DNA of 39,311 nucleotides from Miniimonas arenae (lineage in GTDB: Bacteria > Actinomycetota > Actinomycetes > Actinomycetales > Beutenbergiaceae), in assembly GCF_006351005.1 (NCBI RefSeq), contig NZ_VENP01000030.1, positions 1 to 39,311 of the forward strand, in the 5' to 3' direction. Shown piece after piece: positions 1 to 7,444 of this stretch. Under the pieces are notes generated by a model, which saw nothing but the letters and a program-made list of their open reading frames with translations, was not told the origin of the DNA and ran no database searches. Both the position numbers and the translations under genes were made by a program. Within the stretch, counting starts at the first letter, position 1, and each line of letters begins with the position of its first letter.

Positions 1-129
1 GGCCTCGGCGAGAGCCCTGATCTTCCGCAACTGGGTCTCGACCGTCCACCGGTCGCCCTTGCGATCCATCGAGGCGCGGACGTACGCGGCGACCTCGTTC
101 GTCTTCCTCAGCGATACCAGTTCAACCAT
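1..129 (-). CDS. Serine recombinase family protein, N-terminal part (runs off window)
   Basis: Forty-three codons are visible, starting at the ATG at 129 and open to the window edge. The reading contains AAYVRASMDRKGDRWTVETQ, which resembles the start of the serine resolvase/integrase catalytic domain. In that family Y-x-R-x-S carries the nucleophilic serine (here Ser20), followed by D-R-x-G-D and a helix of the type ETQLRKIRALAEA. Such enzymes integrate or excise phages and mobile elements. The gene starts only about 45 bp from the point where the neighbouring oxidoreductase gene is cut, which is where an integrase gene is expected relative to its attachment site. The rest of the protein is outside the window, so the choice between large serine integrase, resolvase or another recombinase cannot be made. 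Confidence 0.55.
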   Translation of the reverse strand, partial: MVELVSLRKTNEVAAYVRASMDRKGDRWTVETQLRKIRALAEA

Positions 130-172
130 GCAACCAAGCTTACGTGAACGAGTGTTGCAACCGCGATATAAG

Positions 173-424
173 CTACCGCATGTCGATCACGCCCGTGCCG
201 ATCTCGATCCGGCTCGTGCGCGCACCGACGGCCGCGAGCAGCGGGAACGGCGAGCCGAGCTGGTGGGCGTAGTGGTGCACGCGGAAGTAGGCGCCGTCGG
301 CGCCGAGCTCCTCCGCCGCGACGGCGAGGTCGATGGACTGCAGCAGCACGTCGGAGGCGCTGCGGGTGGCGGAGTGCGGCGAGGCGGACCAGTGGCCGAA
401 CGAGAGGAACCCGATCTTCTTCAT
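173..424 (-). pseudogene. LLM-class flavin-dependent oxidoreductase, 3'-truncated
   Basis: The frame gives 83 residues beginning MKKIGFLSFGHW and ending GTGVIDMR followed at once by TAG. It matches the first strand-helix-strand part of bacterial luciferase-like monooxygenases: a beta-strand start, a DVLLQSIDLAVAAEELGADGAYFRVHH segment, then a TSRIEIGTGV strand. Such proteins are normally 300-350 residues and run on after VIDMRY without a break. Here the reading stops at that point and is followed by AT-richer DNA and the start of a recombinase gene. I infer that insertion of a mobile element replaced the downstream three quarters. The fragment should be non-functional, because most of the barrel and flavin/F420 site is missing. 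Confidence 0.75.
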
Positions 425-435
425 GGCTCGTTCAA

Positions 436-449
436 CATTCAACTGAATG
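436..449. promoter_or_regulatory. Palindromic operator candidate upstream of the truncated oxidoreductase
   Basis: CATTCA-AC-TGAATG is a perfect 6-2-6 inverted repeat ending 11 bp before the start codon of the truncated oxidoreductase gene. A further TTCAAC half-site abuts it at 431-436. Its form fits a small dimeric regulator such as MarR, but no binder is identified. Confidence 0.4.
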
Positions 450-474
450 GATCTGTTCCCGGCGCGGGAGCACG

Positions 475-1110
475 TCACACGACCGCGACGAGCTGGACCG
501 CGGGCCCGGTCCCCCGACCGGCGTGCGCCGCGATCCGCCGCTCGGCGAGGCCGCGCACGCCGCCGCCCGCGACGGTCGGCCCACCGCGCCACCGCGCCGG
601 ATGACCCGTGCGCAGGTCGCGAGGCTCGCCGTCGTGCACCTCGAACGAGCCGGGGGCGACCTCGCCGCCGACGGTGAGCACCGCCGAGCGCGCCGTGGGC
701 ACCTCGAGGACGACCGAGCCGTGCCGCCGCACGATGCCGACACCGGCGGCGGCGATCCCGGTGACGGTGAGCGTCGCGTCCTCACCCAGCAGCACCACGA
801 ACCCGTCGCCCTCGGCCAGGGTGCGCACCGCGCGCCACTGGCTCGCGAGCGGCGCGCCCCCGGCCCAGTGGCCCAGCAGCGCGACGGTGCACCACCGCCC
901 GCCGAGCACCGCACCCGCGGCGATCGCGGCGTCGGCCGCGGCGTAGCGCCCGACGGCGGGGATCGCCTCGATCCCCTCGCGCACCACGCGCGGGGTCAAC
1001 ACGCCCCAGGGATCCTCCTCGATCGCCACGTCCTGCGCGTGCTCGACAGCGAGCACACCGGATCCGCGCTCCGTCACCGGGGGCGGGGGCGTGCGCCGGA
1101 AGGGGCTCAT
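475..1110 (-). CDS. Hypothetical protein, 211 aa
   Basis: I do not recognise the family. The ORF has strong G/C third-position bias and starts MSPFRRTPPPP at an ATG. A GACAAT box lies 6 nt before the start, so the message may be leaderless. There is no signal peptide or clear membrane helix. A central part rich in short beta-like segments (GFVVLLGEDATLTVTGI, GSVVLEVPTARSAVLTVGG) suggests a beta-rich fold, and the C-terminus is Arg/Gly-rich. It is divergent from nothing: the next gene upstream, a glycosyltransferase, is on the same strand, and the two are separated by a palindromic repeat array that lies just upstream of this gene. An in-frame extension through the repeats to 1311 is open but looks like repeat-derived sequence. 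Confidence 0.6.
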   Translation of the reverse strand: MSPFRRTPPPPVTERGSGVLAVEHAQDVAIEEDPWGVLTPRVVREGIEAIPAVGRYAAADAAIAAGAVLGGRWCTVALLGHWAGGAPLASQWRAVRTLAEGDGFVVLLGEDATLTVTGIAAAGVGIVRRHGSVVLEVPTARSAVLTVGGEVAPGSFEVHDGEPRDLRTGHPARWRGGPTVAGGGVRGLAERRIAAHAGRGTGPAVQLVAVV

Positions 1111-1194
1111 GTCTCCATTGTCCGCCCGGACTCGCCGGGAGCTCGAGCGCGGAGTGCGGGGGGCCGCCTGCCGTCGCGGTGGCTGCGGGACCGC

Positions 1195-1460
1195 GAACCC
1201 AGCGATCTGTTCCGGTTCAGCGCCCGCAACCGGCACACATCGCTGGCACCAGGAGATGCTCCACCACGAACCCAGCGATCTGTTCCGGACCAGCGCCAAC
1301 AACCGGCACACATCGCTGGCACCAGGAGTTGCTCCACCACGAACCCAGCGATCCGTTCCGGTTCAGCGCCCGCAACCGGCACAGATCGCTGGCACCAGCT
1401 TCAGGGGCGGCACACATCGCTGGCACCAGCTCCACGGCGGCACAGATCGCTGGCACCAGC
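1195..1460. repeat. Palindromic intergenic repeat array, 73-bp and about 30-bp units
   Basis: Three units spaced exactly 73 bp begin at 1199, 1272 and 1345. Each has CCAGCGATCTGTTCCGG or a close variant, a 14-bp loop, and the near inverted copy CCGGCACACATCGCTGG, so each can fold as a 17-bp-arm hairpin. The right-hand arm GGCACASATCGCTGGCACCAG is then repeated alone at 1409 and 1439, about 30 bp apart, giving five copies at 1232, 1305, 1378, 1409 and 1439. The array lies between the 3' end of the glycosyltransferase gene and the start of the hypothetical gene. It resembles REP/BIME-type elements. Confidence 0.9.
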
Positions 1461-1472
1461 GCCGCCAGGCGG

Positions 1473-2726
1473 CTACGACGCGGGCTCGTGCGCGTGCAGC
1501 ACGTCGGCGTACACGCGGCCGGTCGCACCGGCCACGGTCGCCCAGGTGCGCCGCAGCGCCACGGTCCGGCCGGCCGCGCCGAGCCGGGCGCGCTGCGCCG
1601 GGTCCCCGAGCAGCCCGCCGATCGCCCCGGCCCAGTCCTGCGGGTCGCGGGTCGGCACGAGGACGCCCGTGACGCCGTCGAGCACGGCCTCGACAAGCCC
1701 GCCGGCCTCACCCGCCACCACGGGGACGCCGCTCGCCGACGCCTCGAGCGCGACGAGCCCGTAGGTCTCCGAGTGCGAGGGCACCAGGACGAGGGTGGCG
1801 CGGCGCATGAGGTCGGCTAGCTGGGTGCGCCCGAGGGGGCCCATGAGGTCCACGTCGCGCTCGACGCCGAGGTCGCGGGCGAGGTCGGCCAACGAGGCGA
1901 CGAACGCGGAGTCCGACGTCGCACCGCCGGCCACCCGCAGCACCGGGCGCGGCTGCGGCAGCGCGGCGAGCGCCCGGATCGCGAGGTCGACACCCTTGAG
2001 CGGTTCCAGCCGCGCGGCGACGACGAGCGAGGGGCGAGGATCCTCGCCCGAGGGGGGCTCGCCGTCGTGCGCCGCGGCGGCGAGGGGGTGGAAGCGCTCG
2101 GTGTCGACGCCGGGGTGGACCACGCGGATCCGCGCGGGGTCGGCGCCGAGGCGCTCGACGGCGGTGCGCGCCTCCGCGTGGCTCACCGCCACGATCGCGT
2201 CGCTGAGCCGGGCGAGCTCGGCCTCGCCGGCCAGGCGGCCCGGGGACTCGGGGCGCTCACCCTCGGCCAGCTCGGTGTGCGCCGGTGCCGCGATGCTGTG
2301 GAAGGACTGCACGTGCGGCACGCCCCACGCGCGCGCGACCGGCAGCGCGGCGATGCCGGAGAACCAGTGGTGGGAGTGCAGGAGGTCGTAGGGCCCGAGG
2401 TCGGCGAGCGCGGCGCCGAAGTCGGCCATGAACGCCTCGTGGTCGCCCTTGGGGACCGGGCCGAGCGGTCCGACGGCGAGCCGGTGGACCGTGACGCCGT
2501 CCACCTTCTCGTGGGCCGGGACGCGCGGGTCGGCGTGCCGCGTGACGACCTCGACCGCGACCCCGAGCGCCGCCATCGCGGTGCACACGTGCCGCACGAC
2601 GACGTTCATGCCGCCGACGTCGCCGCTGCCGGGCTCGGCGTAGGGGTCGGTGTGGAGGCACACGATGCCCACGCGCGCGCCCACGGGCAGGCCGAGGCCC
2701 GGCTGCGGCGTCGGTTCGGTGGACAC
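1473..2726 (-). CDS. GT4-family glycosyltransferase, MshA-like
   Basis: This 417-residue GT-B retaining glycosyltransferase has the acceptor/donor loop PGSGDVGGMNV (residues 32-42) and HSHHWFSG in the N-terminal half. Around the hinge it has VVHPGVDTERF. In the donor-binding half it has the SETYGLVALEASASGVPVVAGEAGG segment that carries the E-x7-E motif. These features are shared with MshA (D-inositol-3-phosphate GlcNAc transferase, first step of mycothiol synthesis) and with sucrose-phosphate-synthase-like enzymes. The GGMN loop and HTxP start favour the MshA-like branch, but assignment to mycothiol is not certain, so no symbol is given. The start is GTG at 2726; it is divergent from the VOC gene. 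No signal peptide, so cytosolic or peripheral at the membrane. Confidence 0.85.
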   Translation of the reverse strand: MSTEPTPQPGLGLPVGARVGIVCLHTDPYAEPGSGDVGGMNVVVRHVCTAMAALGVAVEVVTRHADPRVPAHEKVDGVTVHRLAVGPLGPVPKGDHEAFMADFGAALADLGPYDLLHSHHWFSGIAALPVARAWGVPHVQSFHSIAAPAHTELAEGERPESPGRLAGEAELARLSDAIVAVSHAEARTAVERLGADPARIRVVHPGVDTERFHPLAAAAHDGEPPSGEDPRPSLVVAARLEPLKGVDLAIRALAALPQPRPVLRVAGGATSDSAFVASLADLARDLGVERDVDLMGPLGRTQLADLMRRATLVLVPSHSETYGLVALEASASGVPVVAGEAGGLVEAVLDGVTGVLVPTRDPQDWAGAIGGLLGDPAQRARLGAAGRTVALRRTWATVAGATGRVYADVLHAHEPAS

Positions 2727-2846
2727 GAGGGTTCATTCTGCCCCGGACGGTCCCTGCGGCGGACCGCGCCGGCTCGCATGTCGGTGCGTGGACCTACCCT
2801 CGGCGCACGCGGTGCTCTCGGCGCCGCCCGGACGAAGGAGCGCGTC

Positions 2847-3245
2847 ATGGCACTGCGGTGGTACTCGGTGGTCGTGGAGACGACCCAACCCCGTCACCTG
2901 GCGGACTGGTGGGCGCGGGCGCTGGACTGGGAGACGGTGTACGAGGCCGACGACGAGGTGGTGATCGTGCCGCGCTGGGCGCGCGAGCTCAGCGAGCAGC
3001 TGCCCTTCCACCGCGTGCCGCCCGGCCTCGTGTTCGTGCTCGTGGAGCACGAGAAGACCACGAAGAACCGGCTGCACCTCGACCTCGCGCCGCACACGAG
3101 CGACGACCGCGACGCGGAGATCGCCCGCCTGGAGTCGCTCGGCGCGACCCGCGTCGACGTCGGCCAGTCGCGGGACGTCTCGTGGACGGTGCTCGCCGAT
3201 CCGGAGGGGAACGAGTTCTGCGTGCTGTCCTCGCGGGAGTTCTGA
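2847..3245 (+). CDS. VOC family protein (glyoxalase-like domain)
   Basis: A 132-residue protein of the vicinal-oxygen-chelate superfamily, Glyoxalase_6-like. It begins LRWYSVVVETTQPRHLADWWARALDW, the usual first beta-alpha unit. It continues with KNRLHLDLAPHTSDDRDAEIARLESLGATRVDVGQ and ends WTVLADPEGNEFCVL, the standard closing module with DPEGNEFCVL. The His of HLDL and the Glu of NEFCVL are at the usual metal-ligand places. The ATG at 2847 is preceded by GAAGGAG with 6 nt spacing, which decides the start. It is convergent with the phosphoribosyltransferase gene 9 bp away. The substrate is unknown; many such proteins bind antibiotics or small metabolites. Confidence 0.85.
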   Translation: MALRWYSVVVETTQPRHLADWWARALDWETVYEADDEVVIVPRWARELSEQLPFHRVPPGLVFVLVEHEKTTKNRLHLDLAPHTSDDRDAEIARLESLGATRVDVGQSRDVSWTVLADPEGNEFCVLSSREF

Positions 3246-3254
3246 CGCGACCGG

Positions 3255-3776
3255 TCAGGCGTCGGGCGCGCCCCTGCCCGTGACCGGCGGGAGCGAGGAC
3301 CACGGGAACATGATCCAGGCGTCGGTCTCGCGCCAGGAGTACGTCGGGCGCACCACCGAGCGCGGCTTGGTGTAGAGCACCGCACTGCGCACGTCGGCGC
3401 CGTGCGCACCGATCATCTCGAGCACGAGCTGCAGCGTGCGGCCGGAGTCGGCGACGTCGTCGACGACGAGCACGCGCTGGCCGCGCAGCTCGGACGTGTC
3501 CAGCGCGGGCGGCAGGACCACGGGGTCGGCGAGCGTCTCGCCCACCCCGCTGTAGAACTCGACGTTGAGGGTGCCCATCGCCTTGCGGTCCAGCGCGTAG
3601 GCCAGGGCGCCCGCCGGCACGAGCCCGCCGCGTGCGACCGCGACCACGAGGTCGGGCTCCCAGCCGGTGGCCGCGATCGTGCGGGCGAGGGCGCGCACGG
3701 CGTGGCCGAAGTCCGCCCAGGTGAGGACCTCGCGGTCGGGATGGTCAGCGGCGGTCGGGAACCGGTCCGGGGTCAT
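3255..3776 (-). CDS. Phosphoribosyltransferase (type I fold)
   Basis: This 173-residue type I PRTase has the PRPP-binding loop VLVVDDVADSGRT at residues 102-114, with the acidic pair Asp106-Asp107. An upstream ARGGLVPAGALAYAL loop (48-62) corresponds to the pyrophosphate loop. It resembles the xanthine-guanine/Gpt-like group of short actinobacterial PRTases, which salvage purine bases from PRPP, but the base specificity cannot be read. A TACCCT box 8 nt before the ATG supports a leaderless start there. It is transcribed toward the VOC gene, and the DNA glycosylase gene lies upstream on the same strand 73 bp away. Confidence 0.85.
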   Translation of the reverse strand: MTPDRFPTAADHPDREVLTWADFGHAVRALARTIAATGWEPDLVVAVARGGLVPAGALAYALDRKAMGTLNVEFYSGVGETLADPVVLPPALDTSELRGQRVLVVDDVADSGRTLQLVLEMIGAHGADVRSAVLYTKPRSVVRPTYSWRETDAWIMFPWSSLPPVTGRGAPDA

Positions 3777-3784
3777 GACTCCGG

Positions 3785-3790
3785 AGGGTA
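3785..3790 (-). promoter_or_regulatory. -10 box of leaderless phosphoribosyltransferase promoter
   Basis: TACCCT on the minus strand ends 8 nt before the ATG at 3776. There is no room for a Shine-Dalgarno, so the transcript should start at or next to the start codon. Confidence 0.5.
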
Positions 3791-3849
3791 TCCGGGTCAC
3801 GTGGCCGCCGCGTGAACCGTGGCCCGGCCGACCCGTCTCACCCGGCCGC

Positions 3850-4527
3850 CTACGCCGCCCGCACGGGGCAGGTGGCGAGGTGGTCGTCCACGAGGCCGAC
3901 CGCCTGCATCGTCGCGTAGGTCGTGACCGGCCCGACGAAGGTGAACCCGAGCCGCTTGAGCTCCTTCGCGAGTGCGATCGACTCGGGCGTGTCGGTCGGC
4001 ACCTCGGCGTAGGACGCGGGCGGGGTGGCGCGCGGCTCCGGGCGGTACCGCTCGAGGACGTCCCACAGCCGCCCGCCCTCGGCATGCAGCGCTACGAGTG
4101 CCTGCGCGTTGCGGATCGTCGCCTCGATCTTCCGGCGGTTGCGGACGATGCCCGGGTCGGCGAGGAGGCGCTCGACGTCGTCGGGCCCGAAGCCGGCGAC
4201 GACGTCCGGCGCGAAGTCCGCGAACGCCGCCCGGAATGCTTCGCGCTTGCGCAGCACGATGATCCACGCGAGTCCGGACTGGAAGCCCTCGAGAGCGAGG
4301 CGCTCAAGCAGCTCGCGCTCGTCCACCGTCGGCTCGGGACGCACGCCCCACTCGGTGTCGTGGTACCGCTCGTAGACCGGGTCGCCGTCGCCGAAGCACC
4401 GCCTCCCTGCGGGAGGCGCGGCGTCGGCGAGGGGCTCGCCGGCGACGGGCTCGCCGGCGGCGGACTCGAGGTCTCCGGCGACGTCGGTCACAGGCGGGAT
4501 CGTGCCGTCGGTGGTCTGTGCGGTCAT
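3850..4527 (-). CDS. tag: DNA-3-methyladenine glycosylase I
   Basis: Base-excision-repair glycosylase that removes 3-methyladenine from alkylated DNA. The 225-residue reading has the family signature YERYHDTEWGV followed by LEGFQSGLAWIIVLRKREAFRAAF and IVRNRRKIEATIRNAQA. The structural zinc site is complete: Cys44 (RRCFGD), His56 (YHDTEW), His216 and Cys220 (DDHLATCPV). Compared with the usual length of about 190 residues it has an extra Ala/Pro/Glu-rich N-terminal extension of about 40 residues. A possible GTG start nine bases further upstream is less likely, because a TACGGT box sits 7 nt before the ATG at 4527 and would put transcription start on that codon. Confidence 0.93.
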   Translation of the reverse strand: MTAQTTDGTIPPVTDVAGDLESAAGEPVAGEPLADAAPPAGRRCFGDGDPVYERYHDTEWGVRPEPTVDERELLERLALEGFQSGLAWIIVLRKREAFRAAFADFAPDVVAGFGPDDVERLLADPGIVRNRRKIEATIRNAQALVALHAEGGRLWDVLERYRPEPRATPPASYAEVPTDTPESIALAKELKRLGFTFVGPVTTYATMQAVGLVDDHLATCPVRAA

Positions 4528-4534
4528 GTCGCCC

Positions 4535-4540
4535 ACCGTA
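4535..4540 (-). promoter_or_regulatory. -10 box of leaderless tag promoter
   Basis: TACGGT on the minus strand is 7 nt from the ATG at 4527. This decides between two possible starts of the glycosylase, because the alternative GTG at 4536 lies inside the box. Confidence 0.5.
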
Positions 4541-4597
4541 GGCGCGGGGGCCGACGTGCGCCCGCCGGCCTGTGGACGAGCGTCGGACCGCCGCCGC

Positions 4598-4603
4598 TAC
4601 CGT
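4598..4603 (+). promoter_or_regulatory. -10 box of leaderless pentapeptide-protein promoter
   Basis: TACCGT ends 6 nt before the GTG at 4610, and no ribosome-binding site is present. Together with the oppositely oriented tag box at 4535-4540 it forms a compact divergent promoter. Confidence 0.5.
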
Positions 4604-4609
4604 GGCGCT

Positions 4610-5293
4610 GTGGTCACCCCGAGACGTCCCGCTGCCGTGCGACCCCCGGCGGTCGAGCCCGTGCTGCTGCCCGACCTCACCGTGGTGGACCCGGCCGGGC
4701 TGCACCCGCACGCCGAGCTCGAGGGCGTCCGGATCGCGCTGGATGCCGCCCTGGACCCGGACGACGCGGTGGACGCCTCGCACGCGGAGATCTTCTCGAG
4801 CGAGCTCAGCGGTCTGCGCGCGGCCCGGGTCGCCGCACGGGGTGCACGGCTGCGCGAGACGCGCCTGACCGAGCCGGACGTCACGGTGCTCGACGCGCCC
4901 GCCTCGGACTGGCGCGACGCCGAGGTCCTCGGCGGTCGGTTCGGCTCCGCCGACCTGCACGACGGCGAGCTGCGCCGGGTCAGCCTCGTCGGGGTGCGGC
5001 TGCGCTACCTCAACCTGCGGGCGGCCCGCCTCGCGGACGTGGTGCTGCGCGACTGCGTCGTCGACGAGCTCGACCTCGTCGAGGCCTCGGCCGAGCGCGT
5101 GGCGCTGCCGGGCTCCCGAGTCGGCCGGCTCGACCTGCAGCACGCGCGGCTCGTCGACGTCGACCTGCGCGGCTGCGACATCGAGGAGGTGGTCGGACCG
5201 CGGTGGCTCGCGGGCGCCGTCGTCGACTCCGCCCAGCTCATGTCGCTCGCGCCGGCGCTGGCGACGGCGGTGGGCCTGCGCGTCGTGGGCTGA
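4610..5293 (+). CDS. Pentapeptide-repeat-like protein
   Basis: This 227-residue protein has a right-handed-helix repeat pattern. From about residue 60 on there are successive five-residue turns such as SHAEI-FSSEL-SGLRA-ARVAA-RGARL, then ADLHDGELRRVSLVGVRLRYLNLRAARLADVVLRDC and LDLQHARLVDVDLRGCDI. The Leu/Ala centres at every fifth residue match the A(D/N)LxX pentapeptide family. These proteins form rod-like beta-helices; some (MfpA/Qnr) mimic DNA and bind gyrase, but most have no known role, and none is assigned here. The GTG at 4610 is chosen because of the -10 box at 4598. It is divergent from the DNA glycosylase, so the two may share control. Confidence 0.75.
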   Translation: MVTPRRPAAVRPPAVEPVLLPDLTVVDPAGLHPHAELEGVRIALDAALDPDDAVDASHAEIFSSELSGLRAARVAARGARLRETRLTEPDVTVLDAPASDWRDAEVLGGRFGSADLHDGELRRVSLVGVRLRYLNLRAARLADVVLRDCVVDELDLVEASAERVALPGSRVGRLDLQHARLVDVDLRGCDIEEVVGPRWLAGAVVDSAQLMSLAPALATAVGLRVVG

Positions 5294-5356
5294 CCGGCGC
5301 TGCCGGACCCGACGTCGTGCGGCGACGCCCGGGGCGGCCCCGGGCCCGCGCCGGGC

Positions 5357-5851
5357 TCAGGCCACGCGCTCGCGCACGTAGTCGACGATCCCGGGCGCGC
5401 ACGCCTCGATCGTGGCGAGGCACTCCTGGAAGTCCTCGGGCCCGCCGTACCAGGGGTCCGGGGTGTCGGGCGCGTCCTGGTCGGACGGGTCGCCACCCGG
5501 CACGCCGTCCTCGAAGGCGCGGAAGAGCGCGACCTTGGCGGCCGGGAACCCGAGCGCGCGGAGCGCCCGTGCGTGCTGCGCCGTCATGGCGAGCGCGAGG
5601 TCGGTCGCCTCGACGTCGGAGCGCTGCACCCGCACCGCCCGGCGGCGTGGCACGGCGTACCCGGCGTCGGCGAGCACCCGCTGCGCGCGGCGGTCGATCG
5701 GGTTGCCGATCTCCTCGCTCGTCACCGCCGTCGAGCGGACCGACACGACATCGGCGAGGCCGGCGCGCTCGAGGGCGTCGCGCAGCACGACCTCGGCCAT
5801 CGGCGAGCGGCAGATGTTGCCCGTGCAGACCGTCATCAGCGAGAACGTCAC
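5357..5851 (-). CDS. Low-molecular-weight protein-tyrosine phosphatase
   Basis: A 164-residue enzyme with the P-loop VCTGNICRSP: the C-x5-R nucleophile is Cys9 and the phosphate-binding Arg is Arg15. The general-acid loop DPWYGG is at 132-137. Between them is the expected Rossmann-like fold, with LALAMTAQHARAL. It removes phosphate from protein tyrosine, often acting with a tyrosine kinase in capsule or exopolysaccharide control. The start is GTG at 5851, 3 nt after the stop of the polysaccharide deacetylase gene, so the two are probably co-transcribed. An internal ATG at Met6 is a less likely start, because it would place the P-loop Cys only three residues from the N-terminus. Confidence 0.92.
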   Translation of the reverse strand: MTFSLMTVCTGNICRSPMAEVVLRDALERAGLADVVSVRSTAVTSEEIGNPIDRRAQRVLADAGYAVPRRRAVRVQRSDVEATDLALAMTAQHARALRALGFPAAKVALFRAFEDGVPGGDPSDQDAPDTPDPWYGGPEDFQECLATIEACAPGIVDYVRERVA

Positions 5852-5854
5852 GCG

Positions 5855-7246
5855 TCAGCCCCCCGAGAAGTGCTTGGTGCCCGGCTGCATCGACCCGCCG
5901 AGCAGCTGCTCCACGGTGACGAACGTGTAGCCCTGGGCGCGCAGGTCGTCGATGATCGAGGGCACCGCGTCGATCGTCCACGAGTGGATGTCGTGCATGA
6001 GCACGATGCCGTTCTGCTTGGCGGTCGTGATCACGCGGTCGTGCGTGGCCTGGGCGTTCTTGGACTTCCAGTCCTCGCTGTCGACGTTCCACAGGACGAC
6101 CGCCATGCCGTCGCGGCCCGCCTCCGCGAGCACCGCGTCGTCCACTGCGCCGTAGGGCGGGCGGAGGGCGTCCGGCGCCTGCCCCGCCGCGTCGACGATC
6201 GCCTGCGACGTGCGCTGGATCTCCGAGGCCATGTCGCCCGCCGAGAGCGTCGTGAGGTTGGGGTGGTTCCACGTGTGGTTCGCCAGCTCGTGGCCGGCGT
6301 CCGCGATGGCCTTCACCGTCGAGGGGTACCGGGAGACGTTCGACCCGACCATGAAGAAGGTCGCCTTCACGTCCTTGTCCGCGAGGATCTGCAGCAGCCG
6401 AGGCGTGTCCGGGCCGGGTCCGTCGTCGAACGTCAGCGCGAGGCACTTCGCGACGGCGCAGTCCACGCCGGCGGCGGGCGGCGTGACCGGCGCGGGCGGC
6501 ACGGGTGGGGCCGGCAGGGGCGCGCTCGCCGGCGCCGGGACCACCTGGGCTGTGGTCGCGATCGCTCCGACGAACGCCCCGCCGGAGCGCACGGAGCCCC
6601 GCACCACCCGACCCGCGTCCGTGAGCAACGCATCGGTCTCGTCGGCCCGGAGGCGCCACGCGGTGCCGTCGGAGTGCACCAGCACGAGATCTCCTTCGGT
6701 GTCGAAGCGGACGTCCGCGAACGGGTCCGCGACGTCGTCGCCGGTGACCTCGGCGAATGCGGGCGAGACGATCGCGTGTCCCGCGTCCGAGACCAGCTCG
6801 CCGCCCTGCCACACCCGCCCGGACGCCGCGTCCGTGTACACGGTGCGGGCACCGGCCGTCGACTCGCACCGCACGCCGAGCACCTGGCGGTAGGCCGCCA
6901 CGACCTCGATCGCGACGGAGGCCGCGTCGCCCTGCGCCGCGTCGCCCTGCGCCGCGTCGACGGAGGCCGGGTCGGCGTCGGGCGGGACGGGCACGCCGTC
7001 GCACCGCTGCGCGCTCGCGGCGAGCAGGGGGAACGACGTGAGAGCCGCGGTGTCGAGCGTGCCGTCGCTGGAGCCGTCCACGCCCACCGCGACGAGTCCG
7101 GCCGCGGTGGGGTCCGCCGTCACGGGAGGGTCGGTGGGCGCGAGGCTCACGCCGGCCTGCGCGTCGGAGTCGGAGCCGCCCGGCGCGGTGCACGCGGCGA
7201 GCAGCAGCGGCACGGCGAGGGCCGCGACCCAGCGAGAACGACGCAT
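5855..7246 (-). CDS. Polysaccharide deacetylase lipoprotein (NodB domain)
   Basis: A 463-residue exported enzyme. The N-terminus has two arginines, a hydrophobic stretch and the lipobox LLAAC with Cys19, so it should be lipid-anchored outside the cell. Residues 20-260 form a separate less conserved domain and a Pro/Ala linker. The NodB deacetylase domain follows: LTFDDGP at 271-277 (catalytic base and metal Asp), HTWNH with metal ligands His324 and His328, RPPYG near 365 and VLMHDIHSW near the end. Such enzymes N-deacetylate peptidoglycan or other GlcNAc polymers. An AGGAAG lies 10 nt before the ATG. Just downstream is the tyrosine phosphatase gene, suggesting a shared cell-surface role. Confidence 0.92.
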   Translation of the reverse strand: MRRSRWVAALAVPLLLAACTAPGGSDSDAQAGVSLAPTDPPVTADPTAAGLVAVGVDGSSDGTLDTAALTSFPLLAASAQRCDGVPVPPDADPASVDAAQGDAAQGDAASVAIEVVAAYRQVLGVRCESTAGARTVYTDAASGRVWQGGELVSDAGHAIVSPAFAEVTGDDVADPFADVRFDTEGDLVLVHSDGTAWRLRADETDALLTDAGRVVRGSVRSGGAFVGAIATTAQVVPAPASAPLPAPPVPPAPVTPPAAGVDCAVAKCLALTFDDGPGPDTPRLLQILADKDVKATFFMVGSNVSRYPSTVKAIADAGHELANHTWNHPNLTTLSAGDMASEIQRTSQAIVDAAGQAPDALRPPYGAVDDAVLAEAGRDGMAVVLWNVDSEDWKSKNAQATHDRVITTAKQNGIVLMHDIHSWTIDAVPSIIDDLRAQGYTFVTVEQLLGGSMQPGTKHFSGG

Positions 7247-7382
7247 GCGTGGTACTTCCTGCTCGTGCCGGGCGCCGGCGCCCTGTGCCCCGCGTCCCCT
7301 GCCCGCAATTCTTCCCTACGACCCGCCGTGCGGCGGGCCGCAGCGCCCCCGGTGGTGTGGCGAGTTGGTGACGAAAAAGGGG

Positions 7383-7412
7383 GTGACGCGAAGGTTCACC
7401 CGTGCCTACCGT
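7383..7412 (+). promoter_or_regulatory. Promoter candidate for the 12-codon ORF
   Basis: GTGACG (7383-7388) and TACCGT (7407-7412) are separated by 18 bp. This is a good sigma-70-type pair upstream of a strong ribosome-binding site. Confidence 0.45.
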
Positions 7413-7444
7413 GTCACCACACGGAGAGGAGGTGGTCCGAGCCA

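Noticed and set aside
1111-1311. N-terminal extension of the hypothetical protein through the repeats
   Set aside because: The extra residues are repeat-encoded (similar peptides appear in other frames of the same array), and a suitable start with a -10 box exists at 1110.
1195-1460. CRISPR array
   Set aside because: Repeat spacing is 73 or about 30 bp, the intervals between units are themselves repeated rather than unique, and no cas genes are present.
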